From Streptomyces sp. NBC_00236 (GTDB lineage Bacteria > Actinomycetota > Actinomycetes > Streptomycetales > Streptomycetaceae): 64,000 nt of DNA. The DNA lies in NCBI RefSeq assembly GCF_036195045.1, contig NZ_CP108100.1, positions 4,650,001-4,714,000 of the forward strand, given 5' to 3'. Of the stretch, positions 56,893 to 64,000 are shown one piece after another. Positions within the stretch are counted from its first letter, which is position 1; every line of letters begins with the position of its first letter. A model generated the notes under the pieces. The model was given only the letters and a program-made list of their open reading frames with translations, had not been told where the DNA came from and did no database searches. Position numbers and translations under genes: made by a program.

Positions 56893-57417
56893 ATGCTGGA
56901 ACTGGCCATCCTGGGATTTCTGTACGAGCAGCCGCTGCACGGGTACGAACTGAAGCGGCGGGTCGCCCACCTCACCGGCCATGTGCGCCCGATCGCCGAC
57001 GGCACCCTCTACCCGGCGATCAAACGGCTGGAGCGCGCCGGCCTGCTCGGCCGCCGCACCGAACCCGGCAGCAGGGCCGCCCCCCGGCACACGCTCACCC
57101 TCACCGACGAGGGCCGCGACGAGCTGCTCCGCCGGCTGCGCGAGGCCGGTGAGCTGGACATCAGCGACGAGAACCGCTGGTTCACCGTCCTCGCCTTCCT
57201 GCGCCACCTCACGGACCCGGCCGAGCAGGCCGCCGTACTCCGCAGGCGGCTGACGTTCCTGGAGGAGCCCAGCAGCTTCTTCTACGAGGGGGAGCGGCCG
57301 CTCGGCGCCGAGGCGTTCGACGACCCCTTCCGCCGGGGTCTGCTGAGGATCGCCCGCGCGACCAGTGAGGCGGAACTGGGCTGGCTGGCCGGGACCCTGG
57401 CCGGACTGGAGGAATGA
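56893..57417 (+). CDS. PadR-family transcriptional regulator
   Basis: The 174-residue protein opens MLELAILGFLYEQPLHGYELKRRV, with IADGTLYPAIKRLERAGLL as the recognition helix, then a C-terminal helical domain (Vir-like). ATG 56893 is preferred because GGGGGAAG precedes it; ATG 56875 is only 3 bases after the likely -10. It is divergent from the alpha/beta-hydrolase, which it may repress. Confidence 0.9.
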   Translation: MLELAILGFLYEQPLHGYELKRRVAHLTGHVRPIADGTLYPAIKRLERAGLLGRRTEPGSRAAPRHTLTLTDEGRDELLRRLREAGELDISDENRWFTVLAFLRHLTDPAEQAAVLRRRLTFLEEPSSFFYEGERPLGAEAFDDPFRRGLLRIARATSEAELGWLAGTLAGLEE

Positions 57418-57481
57418 CTCCCCGCCCGGATGTGGACGGGTGCTTGCTTCGAGCGGACTCGAAGGCGTTGGCTTGGGCCTC

Positions 57482-58477
57482 ATGAAGTACACACATCTGG
57501 GACGCACGGGACTCGAAGTCAGCCGCCTCGTACTGGGCACCATGAACTTCGGTCCGCAGACCAATGAGTCCGACAGCCACACCATCATGGACGCCGCACT
57601 CGACGCGGGCGTCAACTTCTTCGACACCGCGAACGTCTATGGCTGGGGCGAGAACAAGGGCCGCACCGAGGAGATCCTCGGCACCTGGTTCGCCCAGGGC
57701 GGCGAGCGCCGGGACAAGGTGGTCCTGGCGACGAAGGTGTACGGGAACATGGCCGCCGAAGGCGACGCCTGGCCCAACCACCACAAGCTCTCCGCGCTGA
57801 ACATCCGGCGTGCCGTCGACGCCAGCCTCAAGCGGCTCCAGACGGACCACATCGACCTGTACCAGTTCCACCACATCGACCGGGACACCCCGGTCGACGA
57901 GATCTGGCAGGCCGTCGACGTCCTGATCCAGCAGGGCAAGATCCTTTACGCGGGCTCGTCCAACTTCGCCGGATGGAAGATCGCGCAGACCAACGAGACG
58001 GCGCAGCGCCGGGGTTCGTTCGGTCTGGTCAGTGAGCAGTGCCTCTACAACCTCGCGGAGCGCCGCGCGGAGATGGAGGTCATCCCGGCCGCGCAGGAGT
58101 ACGGCCTCGGCGTCATCCCGTGGTCGCCGCTGCACGGCGGACTGCTCGGCGGCGCGATCCGCAAGGAGAGCACGGGCGGCTCCTCCCGCTCGGCGTCCGG
58201 CCGGGCCGCCGACACGCTCGCCGACCCCAAGGCGCGGGCGCAGATCCAGGCGTACGAGGACCTGCTCGACAAGCACGGCTTGGAGCCGGGCGAGGTGGGC
58301 CTGGCCTGGCTGCTGACCCGGCCCGGTGTCACGGGCCCGATCAGCGGTCCGCGCACCCTGGAGCAGCTGGAGTCCGCGGTGCGCGCGGTCGACCTGGAGC
58401 TCTCGGACGAGCTGCTCGCCGGCCTCGACGAGATCTTCCCGGGCCCGGGCCCGTCGCCGGAGGCCTTCGCCTGGTAG
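57482..58477 (+). CDS. aldo/keto reductase
   Basis: The 331-residue NADPH oxidoreductase has the catalytic tetrad: Asp48, Tyr53 (FDTANVYGWG), Lys85 (LATKVYG) and His130 (YQFHHID). The C-terminal ISGPRTLEQLESA forms the cofactor site. It probably reduces small carbonyls; the actual substrate is unknown. A longer frame upstream is not supported by homology. Confidence 0.93.
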   Translation: MKYTHLGRTGLEVSRLVLGTMNFGPQTNESDSHTIMDAALDAGVNFFDTANVYGWGENKGRTEEILGTWFAQGGERRDKVVLATKVYGNMAAEGDAWPNHHKLSALNIRRAVDASLKRLQTDHIDLYQFHHIDRDTPVDEIWQAVDVLIQQGKILYAGSSNFAGWKIAQTNETAQRRGSFGLVSEQCLYNLAERRAEMEVIPAAQEYGLGVIPWSPLHGGLLGGAIRKESTGGSSRSASGRAADTLADPKARAQIQAYEDLLDKHGLEPGEVGLAWLLTRPGVTGPISGPRTLEQLESAVRAVDLELSDELLAGLDEIFPGPGPSPEAFAW

Positions 58478-58574
58478 GGCCTTTCGTCCGGATCAGGCCG
58501 GGGCAGGGGCCGGGGCAGGGGCCCGCGAGCCCCCTGGACCCGGCCGGCCGGGCGGCCCGGGGTGCTGTGCGCAC

Positions 58575-60239
58575 TCAGGCCGCCCGGCCGCTCCGGTGCG
58601 CGGACGGGGCCACGATCCGGCCCAGCAAGGCGGCGGTGACGAGCCATACGCCGCAGGCGACCGGCACCGCGCCGACGGTTTCGAGCGGGGAGCGGTAGGC
58701 GAGCACCGCCCAGGCGCCGACGCCGTTGATCCAGCCGCTCATGGAGAGGATCAGCGCCGCGCGCGGGGACAGGCGCAGGCGGGTGATGAGCTGGTCCGCG
58801 ATCAGTACTCCCACCGTCAGCGCGGCGACGCAGGCCGCGAACGCGATCACGAGGTAGCGCCAGGAGAGTTCGTCCGTGACCGAGTTGTCGATGGCCGCAC
58901 CGCCCACGCCGAGGGGGACGGCGAGCAGGAGCGCGGAGACGAGCCGGCTGAAGAGCGACTTCTCCTGCGGGTCGAACATGTTGGTGAACCCCTGGGCTCC
59001 CGCCATGCCCAGCAGACAGCCGAGTACGGCGCCGGCGAGCACCCCCTTCGCACCGGCCGGGGAGCAGAACGCCACCAGGAGCGCCGTGACCAGCGCCGAA
59101 CCTCCGCCGGCGAGCCAGGTGGCCGCGACGGTCCGGGTGGAGACCACTCCGTCGCGCGACGCCCGCCCGGCGATGCGCAGCCGCTGGGACGTGGCCGGGG
59201 GCTGCGGGCCGCCCGGGAGCGGGAACGGGTAGGCCGGCATCGACGGCTGGAAGGGGAGAGTGGGCGGAACCGGCGGATGCGGGACCGGAGCGGCGGGGGC
59301 GGACTCGGCCGGGGCCGCGGAGTGGGGGACCGAGCCCAGGACGGTGGGGGCACGCTCCGGCAGGGCGGGGGCGGCCGGAGCCGGCCCGGAAGTGATCGCG
59401 GCCCGCAGGAGAGCAGCCGTCTCCGCCGCGTCCTCGGGCCGCTCGCCCGGCTCCTTGGCGAGTAATCGCAGCACGATCGCGTCGAGTTCACCGAACCCGG
59501 CGAGGTCCGCGCGCCGTGCGCTCGGCGGCTCGGGGACGTCGCCGAGATGCTGCGCCAGGACGGCCGTACCGGCTCCGGTGAACGGCGGTCCGCCGGTGAG
59601 CAGCGTGTGGAGCAGGCAGCCGAGGGAGTACAGGTCGCTGCGGCTGTCCAGGACGTCGGGCGCCCGTATCTGCTCCGGCGACATGTACAGCGGGGTGCCG
59701 ATGACGAAGCCGGCGGCGGTCAGGTCGGTGCGGGTCATCGCGGCGGCCGTCGACAGCATGCGCGCGATCCCGAAGTCGAGGATCTTGATGGTGCCGTCCG
59801 CGGTGAGCAGGACGTTGGCCGGTTTGATGTCCCGGTGCACGACGCCTGCCCGGTGGGCCGTCTCCAGCCCCGCACAGATCTCGACGCCCCAGCCCATCAC
59901 CTCGGCGGGGGAGGGGAGTTCGGGTTTCCTGCTCTCCAGTACGGCCCCGAGGTCCCGTCCCTGGAGGTGTTCCATGACCAGGTACAGCACGCGTTCCCCG
60001 GCCACCTGGGCCTCGCCGAAGTCGTGCAGGGTGACGATGTGCGGGCTCGACAGCCCGCCGACGACCCGGGCCTCACGGGCGAAGCGGGTGGCCGAGGTGT
60101 CCTCGTCGATGCGGGAGAGGACCTTGACCGCGACCTTTCGCCCGATGCGTTCGTCCTCGGCCACCCAGACCCGGCCCATTCCTCCGGAACCCACCGGTTC
60201 CGTCAGCCGGTACCGTCCGTCGAGCACTTCACCACGCAT
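58575..60239 (-). CDS. membrane Ser/Thr protein kinase (PknB-like kinase domain)
   Basis: The 554-residue protein has a cytoplasmic Hanks-type kinase: GSGGMG (18-22 region), Lys39, HRDIKPAN (135-142, Asp137) and DFG (155-157). A Pro/Ala-rich linker is followed by several membrane helices from about 400 to the end. No PASTA or other outside sensor is seen, so it senses within or at the membrane. ATG 60239 has GGGGGG upstream; ATG 60257 is an alternative. A long read-through frame into the next gene is not a fusion. Confidence 0.9.
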   Translation of the reverse strand: MRGEVLDGRYRLTEPVGSGGMGRVWVAEDERIGRKVAVKVLSRIDEDTSATRFAREARVVGGLSSPHIVTLHDFGEAQVAGERVLYLVMEHLQGRDLGAVLESRKPELPSPAEVMGWGVEICAGLETAHRAGVVHRDIKPANVLLTADGTIKILDFGIARMLSTAAAMTRTDLTAAGFVIGTPLYMSPEQIRAPDVLDSRSDLYSLGCLLHTLLTGGPPFTGAGTAVLAQHLGDVPEPPSARRADLAGFGELDAIVLRLLAKEPGERPEDAAETAALLRAAITSGPAPAAPALPERAPTVLGSVPHSAAPAESAPAAPVPHPPVPPTLPFQPSMPAYPFPLPGGPQPPATSQRLRIAGRASRDGVVSTRTVAATWLAGGGSALVTALLVAFCSPAGAKGVLAGAVLGCLLGMAGAQGFTNMFDPQEKSLFSRLVSALLLAVPLGVGGAAIDNSVTDELSWRYLVIAFAACVAALTVGVLIADQLITRLRLSPRAALILSMSGWINGVGAWAVLAYRSPLETVGAVPVACGVWLVTAALLGRIVAPSAHRSGRAA

Positions 60240-60334
60240 GCGTCGCCCCCCGCTCATCCGGCCCTGCCTGCCCCGTACATGATGGCCCGACAGATGGTGC
60301 GGGGCCCAGCACATCCCGGTACCGGCTGCCGGCT

Positions 60335-61321
60335 TCAGCGGTTCCGTGGCCCGCCGAACCCGTCCAGCGCCGCCAGGACCGCCCGGGTCGTCGCCGCCCC
60401 GCCCAGGTGCCCCGCGTCCGCGATCACCGTCAGTTCCGCGTCCGGCCACGCCTTGGCCAGCTCCCACGCGGTGGTCAGCGGGCCGCCCATGTCGAGGCGC
60501 CCGTGCACCAGCGCGCCCGGGATGCCCGCCAGCCGGCCCGCGTCCCGGATCAGTTGGCCCTCCTCCAGCCAGGCGCCGCGGGAGAAGTAGCGCGCGCAGA
60601 TCCGCACCATGGCCCGCTGCGCCCGGTCGGGGCGGCCGCTGAACGGGGGCGGGCCGGTGTACGTCTCCAGGGAGAGCACCGCGTCCTCCCAGGCGCACCA
60701 GTCGGCGGTGGCCCGGGCCCGTACCTCCGGATCGGGGCTCTCCGTCCGCCGGGCGTACGCGGCGAGGACGTCCGGGGTCGCGTCGCTCGCGGCCTCCGGC
60801 ACGCCGGCCCGGAAGACGTCCCACGCGTCGGGGAAGAACTGGCTCGCCCCGCGGTACAGCCAGTCGATCTCGGAGCGGCGGGACGTGGTGACCGAGTCGA
60901 TCACCATCTCGCTGACCCGCTCCGGGTGCCGCTCGGCGTACGCCAGGGCCAGCGTCGAGCCCCAGGACCAGCCGAACAGCAGCCACGCGTCGATGCCCAG
61001 GTGGACGCGCAGGCGCTCCATGTCGGCGATCAGGTGGTCCGTCGTGTTGTGCCGCAGGTCGGCGGCCGGGTCGCTCGCGTGCGGGGTGGAGCGGCCGCAG
61101 TTGCGCTGGTCGAAGAGGACGACGCGGTAGCGGTCCGGGTCGAAGTACCGGCGCGGCCATTCCGCGCAGCCGGAACCTGGGCCCCCGTGCACGACCAGGG
61201 CGGGCTTGCCGGCCGGGTTTCCGCACGCCTCCCAGTACACGAGGTCGCCGTCGCCCACATCGAGCATGCCGTGCTCGTACGGTTCGATGGGCGGGTACTT
61301 GTCGTCGGGGTGACGGTCCAT
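60335..61321 (-). CDS. pip: proline iminopeptidase
   Basis: The 328-residue alpha/beta-hydrolase releases N-terminal proline. Marks: HGGPGSGC, the nucleophile elbow GWSWGSTLAL, and GRLDMGGPLTTAWEL near the acid residue. ATG 61321 has a GGAGGG site 7 bases away and is preferred; ATG 61336 is an alternative. It faces a cupin gene divergently, 74 bases away. Confidence 0.92.
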   Translation of the reverse strand: MDRHPDDKYPPIEPYEHGMLDVGDGDLVYWEACGNPAGKPALVVHGGPGSGCAEWPRRYFDPDRYRVVLFDQRNCGRSTPHASDPAADLRHNTTDHLIADMERLRVHLGIDAWLLFGWSWGSTLALAYAERHPERVSEMVIDSVTTSRRSEIDWLYRGASQFFPDAWDVFRAGVPEAASDATPDVLAAYARRTESPDPEVRARATADWCAWEDAVLSLETYTGPPPFSGRPDRAQRAMVRICARYFSRGAWLEEGQLIRDAGRLAGIPGALVHGRLDMGGPLTTAWELAKAWPDAELTVIADAGHLGGAATTRAVLAALDGFGGPRNR

Positions 61322-61395
61322 GTGCCGGCCCTCCATGTCTCCTGTCCGCGACGGGGACGCGGAAGCGCACCACCCTACGGCGTAGCCTGGGAGCC

Positions 61396-61896
61396 GTGAA
61401 CGCCACTCCCGAGGTACTGACCGTGCTCAGCGGCCTGCTCGCCGCAGCAGCTCCCGGCGACCGCGGAGCACTCTGGCAACTCGACCGGCAGGGACGGGAG
61501 CTGGACGCCAACCTGATCCGTCTTCCGGCGGGCGGCGAGGTGGGGGTGCATCAGGAGGACGTCCTGGACGTTCTTCTCGTGGTCGTCGACGGCGGCGGCC
61601 GCCTCACCCCGGGCGACGGCGGCGAACCCCTCGTTCTCGGCCCCACCACGGTCATGTGGCTCCCGCGCACCTCGCGCCGCTCCCTGACCGCAGGTCCGGA
61701 CGGCCTGGCCTACCTCACGGTGCACCGCCGCCGCCCGGGCCTCGCGATCAAGAGCGCCCCGGCTTCCGCGGTGTCGTCCGAGGGAGGCGAGGCGCCCTGT
61801 TCCCTGGACCGGGTGTGTCCCGAGTGCGGGCGCATGTCGCAGGAGTCCGCACCGAAGTACTGCGCCGAGTGCGGGGAACGTTTCCCGGGCCGCTGA
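61396..61896 (+). CDS. cupin-like protein with C-terminal zinc ribbon
   Basis: The 166-residue protein has a cupin-like beta barrel (about 25-120: LDANLIRLPAGGEVGVHQEDVLDVLLVVVDGGG) with only one family histidine. A short linker and a zinc ribbon with Cys141, Cys144, Cys156 and Cys159 (CPECG and CAECG) follow. The usual two-His metal site of cupins is not seen. GTG at 61396 lies 7 bases after TAGCCT, so it is leaderless. The combination suggests a redox or nucleic-acid-linked role, which is inference. Confidence 0.8.
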   Translation: MNATPEVLTVLSGLLAAAAPGDRGALWQLDRQGRELDANLIRLPAGGEVGVHQEDVLDVLLVVVDGGGRLTPGDGGEPLVLGPTTVMWLPRTSRRSLTAGPDGLAYLTVHRRRPGLAIKSAPASAVSSEGGEAPCSLDRVCPECGRMSQESAPKYCAECGERFPGR

Positions 61897-61910
61897 CCCG
61901 GCGGCTCGCG

Positions 61911-63338
61911 TCAGTGCCGCGGCCGGCGGCGCCGTCCCAGGATCCAGATACCGGCGGCGACGAGAAGAAGGCTGCCGCTCGCCGCGAAGAGGGTCGTGGA
62001 CGCACCGGTGTCGGCGAGCCCGCCGCCGGGCTTGTGGTGGTGGCCGCCCTGGTCCGGCGGGGGCGGGGTCGGGCGGCCGTGCGTCGGTGTCGGCTCGGTC
62101 GGTGTCGGTGTCGGTGTCGGCTCGGTCGGGGTGGGGGTCGGCTCGGTGGGTGTGGGCGTGGGCTCCGTGGGTGTGGGCGTGGGCTCCGTGGGAGTCGGCG
62201 TCGGGTCGGTCGCCGTCGGGGAGGGGGACTCGTCCCCGACGCAGTCGATCTCGGCGGCGAACGGGAACTGGTGGATCTCGCCCGCGTCGACGGACGAGGC
62301 GCCACCCGCCGTCAGGGGGCCGGCCGTCAGTTCCCGTACCACGATCGTGCCCTCGATGTTGGACGCGTCGAGGTCCGTGAGGTGGGCCCGGGGTGCGAAG
62401 AAGGTGCCTTCCAGGGAGTCGCCGTCCGCCATCGTGATGTCGGTGGCGTCGGGGAAGTTCCACAGCATGTACGGGGCCTGTTCGCCGGACGTCCCGGCTA
62501 GGTTCGGCATGTGCCAGACGTACGTACCGTTCGTGCCTGTCGTGTCGACGTCGACGACGAACGGTGTCGTCGCCGTCGGGGGTGTGTCGAAGGCGATCTC
62601 GGAGAGGTTGTTCAACTGCTCCCCGGTCAGCCGGAGGACGTTCGTCTCCCCCTCGGTGAGGGTGACGTGCGCGCTGGTGCCCGCCGGGAAGCCGGTCTGG
62701 TCGGGCAGCGGGTTTCCGGCGGCATCGCGCAGGATGACGTTCGTGTCGCAGGTGTCGATCGCGTCGGAGCGGTCGCGGTAGGCCGAGAAGAGCGTGTCGA
62801 GGTCCGGCAGCCCTGTGGTGTCGGTGACCGACTCGACGGGCTGGCGGACGGTCGTCTCGATCCGCGGTGTGGAGTTGTGCGCGGCACCGGCCGCGACGAC
62901 CTGGGTGTTGACCTCGGCGTTGTTGGCGTCCGTGTTGAGGACGGACGACCCGGTTCCGTCGCCGATCTTCACGTAGCCGTCGCTGAGGACCTTCAGCACT
63001 CCCTGCGGGGAACTGCTCGCGTGATCGGCCCTGCCACCCACGAGCAGGGCCGTCGGGTTGGCGTCACCGGGTGCGGTGAAGGTGCCGGGGGTGTGCAGCG
63101 CGACGTTGTACCCGGGGCCGTACGTGAGGTTCCCGCCGATGGCCACCGAGCCCTCGGTCTCCGTGCTGCCCAGGGTGGCGTCGTCCTGGACGAGTACGCC
63201 GAAGCCGTTGTCCCCGGCCAGCGGATTGCCCGAGTAGTCGGCCGCGGCGGGGGCGGCGGAGGTCAGGCACAGGGCGCAGACCGTGGTGACGGCGGCTGTG
63301 GTGGCGGCTGCGGCAGCGGCGAGCTTGGTGCGTTTCAT
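61911..63338 (-). CDS. LADTG-sorted choice-of-anchor-A surface protein
   Basis: The 475-residue protein has a signal peptide (about 1-33, ending AAPAAA), a choice-of-anchor-A beta domain (NPLAGDNGFGVLVQDDATL to GTIVVRELTAGPLTAGG), and a PTPTPTE repeat linker (about 382-420). The sorting signal LADTG is at about 441-445, with a hydrophobic helix and Arg-rich tail. LAxTG is the substrate motif of the class E sortases of Streptomyces. It therefore attaches to the cell wall. A sortase gene is not in the window. The gene ends 15 bases from the convergent cupin gene. Confidence 0.88.
   Translation of the reverse strand: MKRTKLAAAAAATTAAVTTVCALCLTSAAPAAADYSGNPLAGDNGFGVLVQDDATLGSTETEGSVAIGGNLTYGPGYNVALHTPGTFTAPGDANPTALLVGGRADHASSSPQGVLKVLSDGYVKIGDGTGSSVLNTDANNAEVNTQVVAAGAAHNSTPRIETTVRQPVESVTDTTGLPDLDTLFSAYRDRSDAIDTCDTNVILRDAAGNPLPDQTGFPAGTSAHVTLTEGETNVLRLTGEQLNNLSEIAFDTPPTATTPFVVDVDTTGTNGTYVWHMPNLAGTSGEQAPYMLWNFPDATDITMADGDSLEGTFFAPRAHLTDLDASNIEGTIVVRELTAGPLTAGGASSVDAGEIHQFPFAAEIDCVGDESPSPTATDPTPTPTEPTPTPTEPTPTPTEPTPTPTEPTPTPTPTEPTPTHGRPTPPPPDQGGHHHKPGGGLADTGASTTLFAASGSLLLVAAGIWILGRRRRPRH
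62085..62215 (-). repeat. coding repeat of the PTPTPTE linker
   Basis: Tandem 18- to 24-base units encode Thr-Pro-Thr-Glu-Pro stretches. Such repeats vary in copy number between strains. Confidence 0.75.
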
Positions 63339-63467
63339 GCCGGGGACCGTAGGTGTGATGGTCCGACCGTACGGAACGACGAGGCCGCAGGGTCACTCGC
63401 ACGGGCGCCGCACTCCCACGACTGGCGGCCGGTCCGGGCCCCCTGGCCAGGTGCGGACCGTCGGGGT

Positions 63468-64000
63468 TCAGGACGGGGCGATGTCGGACCAGAGCTGGGA
63501 GCTGTCCTGGGCGTCGCAGGTGACCGTGGTGAGGGCGCTGTAGGGGGTCACGCCCAGGCACGCGCCCAGGCGGACGTTGGTGAAGGTGCGGCCCTTGCCG
63601 GACGTGGCGCCGATCTTCCACGTCTGGTTCGAGGAGCCGGTGCAGTCCTTGAACGCGTACCCCTGGAACTGCTGGGGCTCCAGGCACTTCCCGGTCCCCT
63701 GGTTCATGAGCCTGAAGGTGCCGCCCGAACCCGACGTGTACGTCCACGCGAAGTTCATCGTGGTCCCGTTGCCCGACGTGCCGCCGCACGTCGTGGTCGT
63801 CACGCTCGCGCTGCCCGAGAACCGGTTGACGGACGCGGCCAGGCACCGCCCGCTGCCCGCGTTCTCGATCCAGTGCGTTCCCGTGGGCGCGGGTTTCGCG
63901 GGGGTCTGCGCGCCCCCGTCCGAGCCGCCTGCCCCGGCGCCCGTCCCGCCGCCCGTCCCCGCCGGAGCGGTGGCGCCGCCCGTACCGCCGCTCCCGGCCG
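63468..64000 (-). CDS. ricin-type beta-trefoil lectin domain protein (partial, start outside)
   Basis: The reading frame continues past the window edge. The visible C-terminal 176 residues have a Gly/Ala/Thr-rich linker, then a carbohydrate-binding ricin domain with repeats GSGRCLAAS, GTGKCLEPQ, FKDCTGSSNQTWKI and GACLGVTP, ending SQLWSDIAPS. The C-x-x..Q-x-W pattern of the trefoil is clear. The N-terminal part, unseen, may carry an enzyme, sigma or other domain. A signal or catalytic domain cannot be judged. Confidence 0.8.
   Translation of the reverse strand, partial: AGSGGTGGATAPAGTGGGTGAGAGGSDGGAQTPAKPAPTGTHWIENAGSGRCLAASVNRFSGSASVTTTTCGGTSGNGTTMNFAWTYTSGSGGTFRLMNQGTGKCLEPQQFQGYAFKDCTGSSNQTWKIGATSGKGRTFTNVRLGACLGVTPYSALTTVTCDAQDSSQLWSDIAPS

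Noticed and set aside
58575..61511. A 978-codon frame joining the kinase and the peptidase region
   Set aside because: The upstream part is another frame of the pip gene; a start with a ribosome site at 60239 begins the kinase.

Overview
The window is a piece of a Streptomyces (or very close relative) chromosome. The evidence is GC-rich DNA with strong third-position G/C bias, many GTG starts, CebR-type operators in front of a secreted family 9 cellulase, futalosine-pathway menaquinone genes, mycothiol-type enzymes, an LAxTG (LADTG) sorting signal and many apparently leaderless promoters. No tRNA, rRNA, CRISPR array, prophage or biosynthetic gene cluster was seen. Gene content is mostly ordinary core and adaptive metabolism.

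Layout. 1-5 kb: tail of a VOC protein, a UvrA-like ABC ATPase, a DsrE protein, a tandem repeat that duplicates a promoter, an inositol-monophosphatase-like protein lacking key metal ligands, and a secreted BP74-like protein. 5.5-9.5 kb: a deleted Uma2 pseudogene, then a MurNAc recycling operon (murR-murQ-PTS EIIBC) with an RpiR operator. 9.6-16.3 kb: small conserved proteins, a Cmx-type efflux pump, an HD protein behind a 170-bp MITE-like element, a mycothiol-linked isomerase-like protein, the pxpABC 5-oxoprolinase operon and a GNAT. 16.4-19.6 kb: CopA with a CsoR-like box, divergent from cutC. 19.8-31 kb: GH9 cellulase with two CebR boxes, a HelR/HelD-like RNA-polymerase ATPase with a structured leader, XPB helicase, an XPB-associated-domain protein and a membrane protein. 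31.4-35.4 kb: a four-gene Fe-siderophore ABC importer under an iron box. 35.5-38.2 kb: HAD, a divergent MerR/metallo-beta-lactamase pair, and a cold-shock-domain protein.

38.2-39.7 kb is an intact-looking IS5-family element with 23-bp inverted ends, a TTA duplication and a passenger ORF. It landed exactly in the stop codon of the cold-shock gene and still leaves a stop. 39.8-45 kb: mqnD-mqnB, DUF2771 lipoprotein, MFS, DUF3027. 45.2-51.3 kb: a sacsin-like GHKL protein, a CtpE-like P-type ATPase and DUF2530. 51.5-58.5 kb: NCS2 purine permease, an RHH protein, MarR plus MFS, ThpR, a 28-residue membrane peptide, a hydrolase divergent from PadR, and an aldo/keto reductase. 58.5-64 kb: membrane Ser/Thr kinase, proline iminopeptidase, cupin with zinc ribbon, an LADTG-anchored choice-of-anchor-A protein and a partial ricin-lectin protein.

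The most unusual structure is a roughly 400-bp non-coding repeat present three times (about 27.0, 31.0 and 44.7 kb, the middle copy inverted). Each copy folds as nested hairpins, and one stem base pair covaries between copies. It sits beside gene 3' ends and resembles a mobile or concertedly evolving structured element rather than genes.
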